Positions 7,832 to 16,680 of a stretch of 64,000 bases of DNA are shown here, one piece after another. Numbering within the stretch: position 1 is the stretch's first letter; every line of letters begins with the position of its first letter. Below the pieces are notes generated by a model. The model was not told the origin of the DNA, searched no databases, and saw only the letters and a list, made by a program, of their open reading frames with translations. A program made the translations under genes and the position numbers. The stretch covers positions 62,001 to 126,000 of the forward strand of contig NZ_LOKX01000036.1 of the NCBI RefSeq assembly GCF_002211285.1, given 5' to 3'. The stretch is from Rhizobium sp. R635. Its GTDB lineage: Bacteria > Pseudomonadota > Alphaproteobacteria > Rhizobiales > Rhizobiaceae.

Positions 7832-8851
7832 TTACACGGCAGCCGGCACCGCCGCCTCGGTGTTGAGGATGGCGTCGGTCTCGCGGATCGGAATGCCGCG
7901 ATAGGCGCGAACTTCCTTGCCCTCGACGGTCATGTGCGTCAGCCCGGTATAGTTCGGGTTGGCCGCCAGCAGGCTTCGGTCGCTCGACTGGACGTCGAGG
8001 ATTTCGAGCACGTCGCGGTTCATGTAGATCGCGATGCGGCTCGCCACACCGTCGCGGCGGCGCGACTGCAGGCGGTAGTAGGCCTTGCGCATCAGTGCCC
8101 AGAGGTCGACGCTGCCGGCGAGCATGTTGGACACGTCGATGTTGGCGACGCGGGCGTTGTAGCGCCAGTCCTTCACGAACATGCCGACATGCCAGCACCA
8201 GTAGTCTTCCTTGCGGAAATAGGGCTGGCCGCTTTCATCGAGCACGCGCTGCTCGCCCTTGTCCTCGTGGCTGACGCCCGCCTTGGTACCCTTGGGATAG
8301 ATCAGCGAGCTTGCGTGGTCGCCCCAGGTGACGAACCAGATCGAGGTGTTGTCGCTGCCCGTGCCGCCGCCGTTCACCACCTGGTTGGCGATCGTGCCGC
8401 GCGTGTCGGAATAGCTGCTGTAGCGGGCCGAAAGCCCCTTGAACTTCTCCGGCGTCGTCTCGGTATTGTGGTAGAAGATGCCGGTCGCCACCTCCTGGTT
8501 CATCGCCTCCATGAAGGGTGCGGCCGAAGTCAGCCGCTCCTTGGCCGGGTCGGGCGCGAGTTTCAGGAGGCGCACGTCGACGCCGGACATGGCCTCGACG
8601 AAGCCTGTGGTGTCGTCGACCTGCTGCATGGTCGCCTTGGACTGCGGAACGCCCTGGTAGAGGCGGCCCCAGGCGACGGACGGCAGACCGGTGCGGATCA
8701 TGTGGCGGTGGGAGGCGCCCATGTTGCATTCGGTGGCGATCGCGTCGTCGAGAATGGGGTTCTGCTGCGACAGCAGCTCGACAACCGAGCCCTCGGTCGA
8801 GCCCTTGTGCATGTCGATCAGTTGAGGGAAGCTATTGCCGATTGTTGCCAT
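7832..8851 (-). CDS. Phage major capsid protein (BPP-1-like)
   Basis: A 339-residue protein starting MATIGNSFPQLIDMHKGSTE. The pattern LSQQNPILDDA...ASHRHMIRTGLPSVAWR-like, with a VANIDVSNM stretch, corresponds to the capsid proteins of podoviruses such as BPP-1 and epsilon15, which have an HK97 fold. It lies between scaffold and cement genes, the usual order. There is no signal peptide and no frame damage. It should be the most abundant virion protein if the prophage is active. Confidence 0.8.
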   Translation of the reverse strand: MATIGNSFPQLIDMHKGSTEGSVVELLSQQNPILDDAIATECNMGASHRHMIRTGLPSVAWGRLYQGVPQSKATMQQVDDTTGFVEAMSGVDVRLLKLAPDPAKERLTSAAPFMEAMNQEVATGIFYHNTETTPEKFKGLSARYSSYSDTRGTIANQVVNGGGTGSDNTSIWFVTWGDHASSLIYPKGTKAGVSHEDKGEQRVLDESGQPYFRKEDYWCWHVGMFVKDWRYNARVANIDVSNMLAGSVDLWALMRKAYYRLQSRRRDGVASRIAIYMNRDVLEILDVQSSDRSLLAANPNYTGLTHMTVEGKEVRAYRGIPIRETDAILNTEAAVPAAV

Positions 8852-8857
8852 GTCTCT

Positions 8858-9592
8858 TTAGCCTTTCGGTGCATCGTTCGGGAACAGAACATGCGCTGGA
8901 TCGACGGGCCTGCCCGTGCCTCCGGCGCCGCCGGTGGCCGGATCGTCCTCTCTGATGAGCGCCCCGGCCTTCGCAAAAATACGAATAAGCTCCGGATGGT
9001 TGCCGCCACCACTCGCCTCCAGATATTCGCGCAGAGCCGGCGTCCCCATCGTGTTGACGAAGCGGCGGCTGTCGCGCACGGTGCCGTCCCACTTGCGCCC
9101 GCCGATCTCGGCATCGGCCTTCGCATCGTCGGCCCATTTCGAAATCGTCTCGCCCCAGACCTTGCCGCGCGCATCCGCACGCGCCGACTGGATGGCGATG
9201 AACCGGTCGGCAAGCTTCTGCGCCTCGCTGTTGGTCAGCCCCAGCTCACGGAAATCGGGGCCGAGTGCGTCGAGCAACTCCTCGTCGACGGCGATGCCGT
9301 CGGGCATGGCAAGCGTATACTTACCGTCCTCCGGCACCCGGTCGGCCTCATCGGAAGCCGCCTCATCGCCGTCCTGCCCGGCCTTGTCAGGCGTATTCTC
9401 GTCATCGGTCTTGGCGGGCCTTGCCCGATCGTCGCTGCGGCTGCCCTCGCCCGCGTCAGCCCGGCCGGCGCCGCCTTGCTGCGGCACGTCGTCGGGAAAC
9501 AGCACATTCTCCGGCTCCCCGCCGCCGCTGCCGGCGCCCTCGGCGCTCCAGTTAATGGCCGGCCGGCCGATCCGCTCATGCGTCGACGTCAT
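8858..9592 (-). CDS. Phage capsid assembly scaffolding protein
   Basis: A 244-residue acidic, helix-rich protein. The N-terminal 100 residues are low-complexity (Gly, Asp, Glu) and the remainder has helical segments (LTNSEAQKLADRFIAIQ). This is the usual makeup of scaffolding proteins located directly upstream of major capsid genes. The start is taken as the ATG at 9592, which has GAGGAG eight bases before it; a GTG at 9601 is possible. It overlaps the end of the Bbp19-like gene. The ending NDAPKG lies six bases before the capsid start. The role rests on position and composition rather than a catalytic motif. Confidence 0.7.
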   Translation of the reverse strand: MTSTHERIGRPAINWSAEGAGSGGGEPENVLFPDDVPQQGGAGRADAGEGSRSDDRARPAKTDDENTPDKAGQDGDEAASDEADRVPEDGKYTLAMPDGIAVDEELLDALGPDFRELGLTNSEAQKLADRFIAIQSARADARGKVWGETISKWADDAKADAEIGGRKWDGTVRDSRRFVNTMGTPALREYLEASGGGNHPELIRIFAKAGALIREDDPATGGAGGTGRPVDPAHVLFPNDAPKG

Positions 9593-9917
9593 CGTCTTCA
9601 CTCCTCTTATTGGTTGCGACCTCGCGGTCGATGGCTTTGATGGTGGCGATTTCGAGCAGCAGGCTCGGGTAGAAGCGCTGGTCGATCTCGTCGAGCTTGG
9701 CGATCAGCTTGCGGCCTGCCCCCTGCAGGCCGAGCGTATAATGCGTCGCGCTCACCGCCTCGCCGGCAAAGGCTTCGCGGTAGATCGCGCATTGCTCCAG
9801 CATCCAGAACAGCATGCGTTTGCCCGACGGCAGCGAGAAGACCTCGCGGAAGGCGGCGGCTAATGCTTCGCGCTCCTGGCGTTCGGCGGGCGAAAGGTTT
9901 TCGTCGAGTTCGCGCAT
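9576..9917 (-). CDS. Bbp19-like phage protein
   Basis: A 113-residue protein with the core REVFSLPSGKRMLFWMLEQCAIY, then a GRKLIAKLDEIDQRFYPSLL helix. It corresponds to the short Bbp19-type phage family found between portal and scaffold genes. The function of the family is unknown to me; it probably belongs to head assembly. Its ATG overlaps the portal stop codon (TGATG arrangement), and its end overlaps the scaffold gene, so portal, this gene and scaffold are translationally coupled. Confidence 0.7.
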   Translation of the reverse strand: MRELDENLSPAERQEREALAAAFREVFSLPSGKRMLFWMLEQCAIYREAFAGEAVSATHYTLGLQGAGRKLIAKLDEIDQRFYPSLLLEIATIKAIDREVATNKRSEDDDVDA

Positions 9918-11605
9918 CAGCCAAGCCCCAGTTGCTGCAGAAGGGCTGCCCCGTTCGGGTTTTCACCGGCGCTCGCAAGCACGGCCGCCGCATCCGCGCC
10001 GGATTTCGCCGCCGGCGCCATCTTCGCGGCCATCTCGGCATTTTCGGCCATCTGCTGCTTCTGGGCGCGCGCGCCCCTCAGCTGCGCCACCTCGTCGTCG
10101 GGCACGACAACGGAGGGCGGCACGCCGAGATAATCGAAATAGAGATCGACCGCCTCGTCGGCATCGACCTTGTCGAGCACCTCGGGCTTGACGGCGGAGA
10201 CCTGGCCGAGGAAGGCGAAGCCGCGCTCGATGCTGCCTGTCGCCACCGCCTTCTGCGCCTGGGCGAGGATCGAGATATATTCGATCTTCAGCTCCTGGTT
10301 CTGCAATTCCCGCGGCGGCGGCGGCAGTTCGCGCCGCCGGTTGAGGATCTGGTAGGTCCGGTCGATCGTCGGTTCCAGCTGGGCGCCGTAGATATTTTCC
10401 AGCACCGGCCCCAGCGCCAAGAGCTTCTCTTCCTTGCGCTCGGCGATCTCGAACTGGTTGCGCGGCTGGATGCCCTCCATCTGCGACAGCATCAGGAAAA
10501 GATCGGCATAGAAGGCCTGGCGGATGCGCTCCTGGGTCTCGCGAATATCGCTCGCGAGCTCCGAAAGCCGGAGCTGGATCTCCATCGCCGGCCGGAAGCC
10601 CCGGCCATTGGGATCGTCGACATAGGTGATCTTGCCCGGCAGCAGCGAAGCCGGGTTGTTGCGCATCGAGGTCGGCCCGGTCATCGGCGGGCGCACCAGC
10701 TTGTCGATCGCTTCCAGTTTGCGCTGCTGTTCCAGCTGCAGCATGGAAATGTCGCCGAGCGCGATCTGCCCGGGCGAGGTCGCATAATTGTCGTCGCCGG
10801 CAATTTCCCAGGCCGGCCCGATCAGCGGGTTCTCGTCGAAGCCGCTTTCCTCGAGCAGCCGCCTGTCGCCCGCCTGCTCCTCCCAGTAGTTGGAAAGGAA
10901 AGGCTTGTTGCGCTTGTCGATCCGATCGGGATCGCGCGAAAGCCTGGGCTCGATCGCATGGCAGATCGTCAGGATCTCGTCATAGTGGCCATTGTCGTAG
11001 AAATTCTTCACCGTCTGGCTGACATTGTCGTAGCCGAAGCGGGAAACGATGCGCTGCACCGACCAGCGAAACCGCCGGTAAAGCGTCGTCACCCTGCCAT
11101 TCTCATCGCGCGAGATCCAGAAGCTGCCATGCAGCAATTGCTGCAGCCGCACCACCTTGTCGCTGTCTTCGGAAAGAATGCCGACCGACTGCCCAAACTG
11201 CCCGAGATCGCCATAGCCGGTATGAAAGGCATTGTAGATATTCGAGGACTGAAACACCTCGCGCAGCCGCTGCTCGACGGCCGCGAGATACTCCTTAACA
11301 GGCGCGAAATCCTTGAGATCAGGATCATAGGTCGTCAACCGAAACCACGGCCGCGCCGGCGAAGTGATGCCGGAATGCATACCCGATTTCAGCGTCCGGT
11401 GGGCAAATGTCCCCGTACTGTCGATGATCTTGGCGCGGCTCACCGCCCCTTCATCCTTCTCGGTCAACCTCAGCCGCGTCGGCTCGATATAATCCGCGAG
11501 CTGCCGCCACACATTCTCCCACGGCTGACGGATACGCTTCAGCTCCTCCATCCGCCGGCGGTGATAGGTGATCTGGCTTTCATGATCCGGTGCGTTGTCG
11601 CTCAT
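9917..11605 (-). CDS. Phage portal (head-tail connector) protein
   Basis: A 562-residue protein of the T7-type head-tail connector family. Seen: the N-terminal RRRMEELKRIRQPWENVWRQ followed by ADYIEPTR, then HRTLKSGMHSGITSPARPWF. This is the standard opening of podovirus portals, which form the dodecameric ring at the packaging vertex. The C-terminal 60 residues are Ala/Gln-rich helix. The length matches the family (500-560). It precedes the Bbp19-like and scaffold genes and follows a small conserved gene. The frame is intact. Confidence 0.85.
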   Translation of the reverse strand: MSDNAPDHESQITYHRRRMEELKRIRQPWENVWRQLADYIEPTRLRLTEKDEGAVSRAKIIDSTGTFAHRTLKSGMHSGITSPARPWFRLTTYDPDLKDFAPVKEYLAAVEQRLREVFQSSNIYNAFHTGYGDLGQFGQSVGILSEDSDKVVRLQQLLHGSFWISRDENGRVTTLYRRFRWSVQRIVSRFGYDNVSQTVKNFYDNGHYDEILTICHAIEPRLSRDPDRIDKRNKPFLSNYWEEQAGDRRLLEESGFDENPLIGPAWEIAGDDNYATSPGQIALGDISMLQLEQQRKLEAIDKLVRPPMTGPTSMRNNPASLLPGKITYVDDPNGRGFRPAMEIQLRLSELASDIRETQERIRQAFYADLFLMLSQMEGIQPRNQFEIAERKEEKLLALGPVLENIYGAQLEPTIDRTYQILNRRRELPPPPRELQNQELKIEYISILAQAQKAVATGSIERGFAFLGQVSAVKPEVLDKVDADEAVDLYFDYLGVPPSVVVPDDEVAQLRGARAQKQQMAENAEMAAKMAPAAKSGADAAAVLASAGENPNGAALLQQLGLG

Positions 11606-11914
11606 GCCTCATTTGCCTCCATGCACGCGGGCGATGCCGCGTTGATGTCCTTCCCAAGTGGTCAGACCGTTTTGGTGCGTCCGCACGGGAAAGACCCCAT
11701 GCTGGTAAGATCGATGCAGACAGGAACTGCGCTCTGAGCTGTGAAAAGGTCGGCCAACGCCTCTTTCGTCATGCTCGGGCTTGTCCCGAGCATCTGCGAC
11801 GGCTCAGCAGATCCTCGGCACAAGGCCGAGGATGACGCCGAACAGGGAACGCATGTGCCCGCAGCCCTTACGCAAGCTCTGCCCGCACCGGCCCCAAGCC
11901 CCACGCCACCCGCC
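11606..11914. repeat. Gene-free stretch with a CTCGG...CCGAG hairpin repeat
   Basis: Roughly 300 bases between the portal gene and the small upstream phage gene. Positions 11768-11845 hold a full copy of the repeat made of GCTCGGGCTTGTCCCGAGC and CCTCGGCACAAGGCCGAGG hairpins, the same element found at 50.1-50.4 kb. No gene is seen. Confidence 0.7.
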
Positions 11915-12127
11915 TCACTGCCCCAGCAGCGTCTTCTTTTCGGTCGGCGCCGTCGTCGTCACACCGGACGGCGAAGTCAGGATCGTATCCGGCCGCGACC
12001 GCACCCGATCCTCCGTCCGCCGCCCGACGGCAGTCCGAACCGCAGCCCCATCCGGCTGCTTCAACTGCGCCGGCTCGGGCGGAAGCTCCGGCGGATCAGG
12101 CTGGGAAGGCTTGGAAAACAGACACAT
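11915..12127 (-). CDS. Small conserved phage protein upstream of portal
   Basis: A 70-residue protein starting MCLFSKPSQPDPPELPPEP and ending with TSPSGV...APTEKKTLLGQ. That end motif (LTSPSGV...KKTLLG) recurs in very short proteins encoded next to the portal in many short-tailed prophages. The N-terminal half is Pro-rich. The role is unknown; the small size and conserved end suggest a virion or assembly peptide. It is cut off from the terminase genes by the RDD gene insertion. Confidence 0.7.
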   Translation of the reverse strand: MCLFSKPSQPDPPELPPEPAQLKQPDGAAVRTAVGRRTEDRVRSRPDTILTSPSGVTTTAPTEKKTLLGQ

Positions 12128-12679
12128 AGGACATCATCCATCTTGCTGGCGAGGAAAGGCCCGGATGAACGAGGGAAGAGCGCGGCAGGGCCGGAAGGCA
12201 GCAAGGGAGAGTGCGTGTCCGCCCCTGCCCTGCCCAACGCTCTTCCCTCACCCGGGAGGGTTCCTCAATCTCTACGTCCCCGATGGTTGTCGGCACGAAC
12301 ACCCCTGCCAATGAAGGAAACACTCGTCGCCACCGACAGCCGGGAAGCGCTGACCTGATGCCGAGGCGCTCACCCCACCCTCCTCATTCCTGTGCCCGTC
12401 ACAGGAATCCAGCCACGGCGCGTCCGCGCCGTGAATAACTCGCGAGGAAAGGACGACAGTGGCATGGGAGCGCGGAGCAGGCTTTCAGATCGAAAATATT
12501 ATGTGCGCGGCCCGGCTGGGTGCGCTTTCAACCCATTGCAAAATATGCATAACTCCCCCAATCGATCTTTCGTGGGGATGTATGATTTTCCGAGACCTTT
12601 TGGCTGGTTCGCTCGACCGGAAGCGCCAGTATGAACCATCGCGCCTTCCTCTTTGCCGACAGCCGGCGACCTCAAGACA
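12128..12679. repeat. Gene-free stretch with CACAGGAATCC repeat
   Basis: About 550 bases. Positions 12385-12437 carry a repeat with two nested hairpins (ATTCCTGTG..CACAGGAAT and ACGGCGCG..CGCGCCGT), repeated almost exactly at 14326-14380 and 59778-59832. The right-hand part, up to the RDD gene, is slightly AT-richer around 12490-12600 and probably contains the promoter of that gene. No protein gene is supported. Confidence 0.65.
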
Positions 12680-14092
12680 ATGACGGCAACATCATCCCCA
12701 AATCCGCTCGTCGCCAATATCGCGGCCCTGCTATTGGCAACGGCGATCGGAGTTGTCGGCTTTTCGGCGGTTATCCATTTCCAAGGACTTGATGTTCAGA
12801 AGGTGCAGACCGGCCCGCTTTTCAGGGGTCTTTTAGCTTCGGTGATCATCACGATCATCGCACCGCCGACCCGCTTCTGGTGGAGAGTCTGCGCTCTGTC
12901 CGCCGTCTATCTGATCGATCTGACGCTATCTGCCGCAATGACGGCGTGGCTGCCGATCGCTTCGGCGAATGGTTTTGTAAGCTTGATGATTGAGAAGCGA
13001 TGGCAGATCGCTCTCTTCGTGAGCGCGACTGTCGGTTATTCAGCACTCATCCGGCTCGGCGAAAATCGCTCCGACAGCGCTATCGCGGCTGTCGATGCCA
13101 TCTCAATCTCCGCGAACGCATCACTGGCCGGACCATGGCCGCGGTTTTGGGCGCGATTGGTTGACTTCTTCTTGCTCCAGCTGGGTTTGAGCTTTGCATT
13201 CGGCGTGCTGACGTCAATATATGCGCCTGCTCTTTATCTCACGGTTATGGGCAAATTTGCTCCGCCCTTTAACTTGATTCTGGTTCCGATAACTGCCGTT
13301 GTTCTCGGCTGCATCATGACGATGACGGGAACAACGATCGGCAAGTCGATCGTCGGCGTTAGAGTACCGCTGCCCGATGGTGAAAGGGCGGCGGGCTATT
13401 TCTTCCGGCGTGAATTTCGGGTCTTGCTGGCGGGCCTTGCGCTCGGCTTGCCGATATTCTGGCCCTTTACCTTCACGCGCCAATACCACCGGCTCAAGGC
13501 CGGAAAACCTGCCAGCTATGACCTAGACGAAGCGCCGGTCGTCGGCGGATCATCCAGGCTGCGCACTGTCCTCGGCATGCTCGCTGTTGCGGTCCTGGTC
13601 GGCATCGCCGCCCACCTGAATTCCGACACCGTAAGATCTGATCTCGAATTGGAGGACTTTCGGCCGTGGAAAAATCCGATCACCAACCGGGCCGCCTACA
13701 TCGCGCGAACATGGAAAGAGGGTGAGCTCCCGGACGGCGACGGCAACGTGTTTTACTTCAATTCCGATGCGCTTTTCGCCGAACTCTTGCTGGGATACCA
13801 GCGGCTGGATTTCGACGATGTGGACCGCATAAGCTACGCGCATGCCATCGCCGATGTCTTGGCAAAGGAAGTGGTTTTGACATCGCTCTGGGCGCCCGTC
13901 ACTGTGCGGGGCCACGCCGCGCTTCGCGCAACCGGCAAAAGCCTCACAGCGGCCAACACAACCGTGGAGATCACGATCGTAATAGAGGGTCGCAATGCCT
14001 GGCGAACATTGATGTTCGCCCGCGGCCGGCAGACCGACGAGGTTCCAAACAAGGAGTTTTTCATCAACGAACTCATAGGAACGATCGATTAG
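12680..14092 (+). CDS. RDD-family integral membrane protein
   Basis: A 470-residue membrane protein. The first ~135 residues hold about four hydrophobic segments. From about residue 152 the RDD-type core begins (PWPRFWARLVDFFLL, then TIGKSIVGVRV), with three further membrane segments. The C-terminal ~150 residues form a soluble domain without recognised motifs. RDD proteins are poorly characterised; some act in ion transport. The start is taken at the ATG at 12680; a TTG at 12653 is possible. It lies on the strand opposite to the phage genes, between portal and terminase, and interrupts the late operon. The soluble C-terminal extension is unusual for the family. Confidence 0.7.
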   Translation: MTATSSPNPLVANIAALLLATAIGVVGFSAVIHFQGLDVQKVQTGPLFRGLLASVIITIIAPPTRFWWRVCALSAVYLIDLTLSAAMTAWLPIASANGFVSLMIEKRWQIALFVSATVGYSALIRLGENRSDSAIAAVDAISISANASLAGPWPRFWARLVDFFLLQLGLSFAFGVLTSIYAPALYLTVMGKFAPPFNLILVPITAVVLGCIMTMTGTTIGKSIVGVRVPLPDGERAAGYFFRREFRVLLAGLALGLPIFWPFTFTRQYHRLKAGKPASYDLDEAPVVGGSSRLRTVLGMLAVAVLVGIAAHLNSDTVRSDLELEDFRPWKNPITNRAAYIARTWKEGELPDGDGNVFYFNSDALFAELLLGYQRLDFDDVDRISYAHAIADVLAKEVVLTSLWAPVTVRGHAALRATGKSLTAANTTVEITIVIEGRNAWRTLMFARGRQTDEVPNKEFFINELIGTID

Positions 14093-14488
14093 CGCATCGG
14101 ATCGAAAGTCGAAGCGAGATCAAGCATCATCCTCTCTCCGCCATCATCCTGAGGCGCCCCGTGAGGGGCCTCGAAGGACGAGGCCGGCCACTGCGGTTCA
14201 TTCGACAATGCGCATACCAACGTGGGCGCTCATCACCCGCCCCCGTCCTTCGAGGCTCCGGCCTTCGGCCTTCGCACCTCAGGATTAGGGCTGATCGTTG
14301 TGCGATGCCACTGCCCATCCTCCCTCATTCCTGTGCCTGTCACAGGAATCCAGCCACGGCGCGTCTGCGCCGTGAATGACTCTTTGCGACGATTGAAGCT
14401 CCTTCGACGCGCAAAGACTCCCCGTCCTCATCCTGAGCCGCCCCGCGGGGGCCTCGAAGGACGAGGCCGGCCACCCGCCTCATTCACC
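14093..14488. repeat. Cluster of dispersed palindromic repeats
   Basis: About 400 gene-free bases. Three copies of the TCATCCTGAG...CCTCGAAGGACGAGG family lie at about 14143-14193, 14240-14287 and 14428-14470. One copy of the CACAGGAATCC element sits at 14326-14380. The mixture of elements, in both orientations, is typical of mosaic rhizobial intergenic repeats. Confidence 0.7.
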
Positions 14489-15985
14489 TCACCCCAGCGG
14501 ACTATACTCCACCTCCACATCCACCCCGCTCCCGGCCGTTACACCCCTCTCCCGCTTCACCACCGGCTCGGCAAAGGTCAGCGCCAGCGCATCCCCCCGG
14601 TTCGGCGAAGGCAGCCCGCGCGCCTTCATGTCTTCCTTGCTCTCCAGCTGGATCTTCCCATCCAGCCGCGCCACCGTCTCCGGCCCGACGAGATCCTGGT
14701 AGAGCGCCTCGTCCTGGGGGTCGAGCGTCCCGCCCGCCTTGAGCCAGCGCTTCTGCATGCCCCACATCTCCGCGCGCTTGTTGAGAAAGCCGGGATCGAG
14801 CGGCTTGCCGGAAAACCAGATCAGCCGCCAGGAGCGACCCATCACCTCGCCGGCGCTGACGATGCCGGTGCCGTAGCCGGCGTCGACGAACACGGCGTCG
14901 GCCTGGTGCTCCTCCTCCAGCCGCGCGATCAGCCCGGCCACCTGGACATCGTTGTCGTTCCGCGAAAGCGAGGCGAGGCTCTTCGAATAAAGCCCCTGCC
15001 GCAGCATGATCTCCAGCGTGTCGTCGCCGGTCCAGGCCGGATCGACGCCGAGGATCACGGGTGCGAAGGCATATTGCTCGCGGCGGAGATGGCGCGCACG
15101 CGCTTGGTCGACATCGTCTGCTGAAATGAACTGCATGGCTGACTGGCTCGGAAACTGGCCGCGAACGCGGATCTTGAAGAAATCGCTGTCTTCGCCGTGA
15201 TCCTCCCGCCATTGGGCGATCTTGGCCTTGTTGGTGCCCTCCACCGTGCGGCTGTCGATCTGGCGTGTCACCCAGCGGTGACGATAGCGGCGGAAACACT
15301 CTCGGAAGCGTCCGGAATTGCGCGTCGGATTGCCGAAGACGATCCAGAGGATCACGGTGTTCTCGTCGGTCAGCGCCCCTTCGGCCACTTCCCACACCTT
15401 GTCGTGGATCTTCGAGGCCTCGTCGAACTCCAGCACGATGATCTTGCCCTGATTGTGCAGCCCGGCGAAGGCCTCGGTGTTGTTCACGGACCAGGGCACG
15501 AAATCCTGCCGCCATTTGTCCGACGCCGCCTTGTCCCGCGCCCGGATCGAGGTCGCCTGCACGTCGAACCAGTGCGCCGTTATCGACGAGCGGAACCATT
15601 TGCCGATCTCCGGCGCCGTCTTGGTGCGCATCTGCGTGTCGGTATTGGCCGTCGTCACCAGCATCGCCTCGTTCCAGCAGGACATCGCCCAGTTGGACAG
15701 CATGCCCATGAAGGCCGATTTGCCGATGCCGTGGCCGGATGCAACCGCGATCTGCAGCGGCTGGAAGCGTGTGGCGGGATCGGCGAGATGATCACGGACG
15801 ACCGTGAAAATATCCCGCTGCCAGGCCCTCGGCCCCGCATGCCCTTCCAGCGCCCCAACGCCCCAGTCCCACGCGCTCAGGCTCCACCCCAGCGGATCGA
15901 ATTGGCAGTCGCTCGCCAGCTCGATGATCGCCTCGTTCGGATCGCCAGCCCCGCGCTTTCCCATCTCAAGCCCACGCCCCGCCAT
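14489..15985 (-). CDS. Phage terminase large subunit
   Basis: A 498-residue DNA-packaging motor. Seen: a Walker A-like GHGIGKSA (residues about 84-91), a Walker B-like IIVLEFDEAS, and a C-terminal RNase H-fold nuclease with GVDPAWTGDD, VFVDAGYGTG and GDALALTFA supplying the acidic residues. It would pump genome into the procapsid through the portal and cut the concatemer. The ATG at 15985 has GGAGGG six bases upstream. It begins two bases after the small subunit stop codon. The frame is intact, so packaging function may be preserved. Confidence 0.9.
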   Translation of the reverse strand: MAGRGLEMGKRGAGDPNEAIIELASDCQFDPLGWSLSAWDWGVGALEGHAGPRAWQRDIFTVVRDHLADPATRFQPLQIAVASGHGIGKSAFMGMLSNWAMSCWNEAMLVTTANTDTQMRTKTAPEIGKWFRSSITAHWFDVQATSIRARDKAASDKWRQDFVPWSVNNTEAFAGLHNQGKIIVLEFDEASKIHDKVWEVAEGALTDENTVILWIVFGNPTRNSGRFRECFRRYRHRWVTRQIDSRTVEGTNKAKIAQWREDHGEDSDFFKIRVRGQFPSQSAMQFISADDVDQARARHLRREQYAFAPVILGVDPAWTGDDTLEIMLRQGLYSKSLASLSRNDNDVQVAGLIARLEEEHQADAVFVDAGYGTGIVSAGEVMGRSWRLIWFSGKPLDPGFLNKRAEMWGMQKRWLKAGGTLDPQDEALYQDLVGPETVARLDGKIQLESKEDMKARGLPSPNRGDALALTFAEPVVKRERGVTAGSGVDVEVEYSPLG

Positions 15986-15986
15986 C

Positions 15987-16517
15987 TCAGCCCTCCGCTC
16001 CGCCGTCGCCGGCCTTGCGCGCCTTGGCGCGCGCCAGCCTCTCGCTCAGCGCCTCCAGCCCCTTGATCTCCAGCCGGTCGTTATAAAGCGAGTGATGCCG
16101 CGCCAGCATGTCGAGCGCCCTCAGCCGGTCCGCCCGCTTGATCTTCGCCACATGCACCACCTCCCCCTTGGCCTTTGCCGAGGTATTGATCTCCAGCCCC
16201 GCAACGCCTGCCGCCGTCCTCTCGTCCCACTCCGAAGGCGCCTTCAGCGCCCCCTCCTCATCGAAAACATCGCGCACGTCGCCGAAGGCGATTTGCGCGA
16301 TGGCGGAAAGCACCCGCTCGGCCGTAATCTCCATTCGCTCCATCTGCGCCGCCAGCGCTTTATCGATCGCGCCGCGCACCGCCTCGTTCGCCATCAGCCG
16401 GGTCGGAGCATTTTTCGACCGATCGCTATAGCCCGCCCGCCTCGCCGCCTGCGTCGCATTCAGATCCTTCAGATACTCCGCCACGAACAGGCGCTGCTTC
16501 ACCGTCAGTTTTGCCAT
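15987..16517 (-). CDS. Phage terminase small subunit
   Basis: A 176-residue protein starting MAKLTVKQRLFVAEYLKDLNATQAARRAGYS. This is the textbook N-terminal helix-turn-helix of the terminase small subunit family (Terminase_2). It recognises phage DNA and loads the large subunit. It is the first gene of the leftward late operon; nothing phage-like lies to its right. This suggests that it marks an original module edge or that the early genes were lost. Confidence 0.9.
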   Translation of the reverse strand: MAKLTVKQRLFVAEYLKDLNATQAARRAGYSDRSKNAPTRLMANEAVRGAIDKALAAQMERMEITAERVLSAIAQIAFGDVRDVFDEEGALKAPSEWDERTAAGVAGLEINTSAKAKGEVVHVAKIKRADRLRALDMLARHHSLYNDRLEIKGLEALSERLARAKARKAGDGGAEG

Positions 16518-16680
16518 GAATAATCGAGCCCTCGATGAGGGACGATCATAGCGGCAGGATGGTTGGGAACATCAACTCGGCAGCCGTCGCGACCGGTCGA
16601 TTGCAACGCTGCATCGCAAAATTGATTGATGCGCGGCGGAAAATGTTGCAATCCAGACTATGAACGGAGGGATTGCAAAT

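Noticed and set aside
7934..9640. A 568-codon + strand frame opposite capsid and scaffold genes
   Set aside because: It spans two recognised phage genes and their junction, which a true gene would not.
9863..11737. A 624-codon + strand frame opposite the portal gene
   Set aside because: Antisense artefact; the portal family motifs are all on the other strand.
14093..14488. Repeat cluster considered as a CRISPR array
   Set aside because: Spacing is irregular, copies are inverted and of different families, and there is no constant repeat-spacer unit or cas gene.
16518..16680. tRNA or attachment site at the phage right border
   Set aside because: I searched this stretch by eye and found no cloverleaf or integrase-linked repeat; the GATTGCAA copies near 16600-16675 are too short to call.
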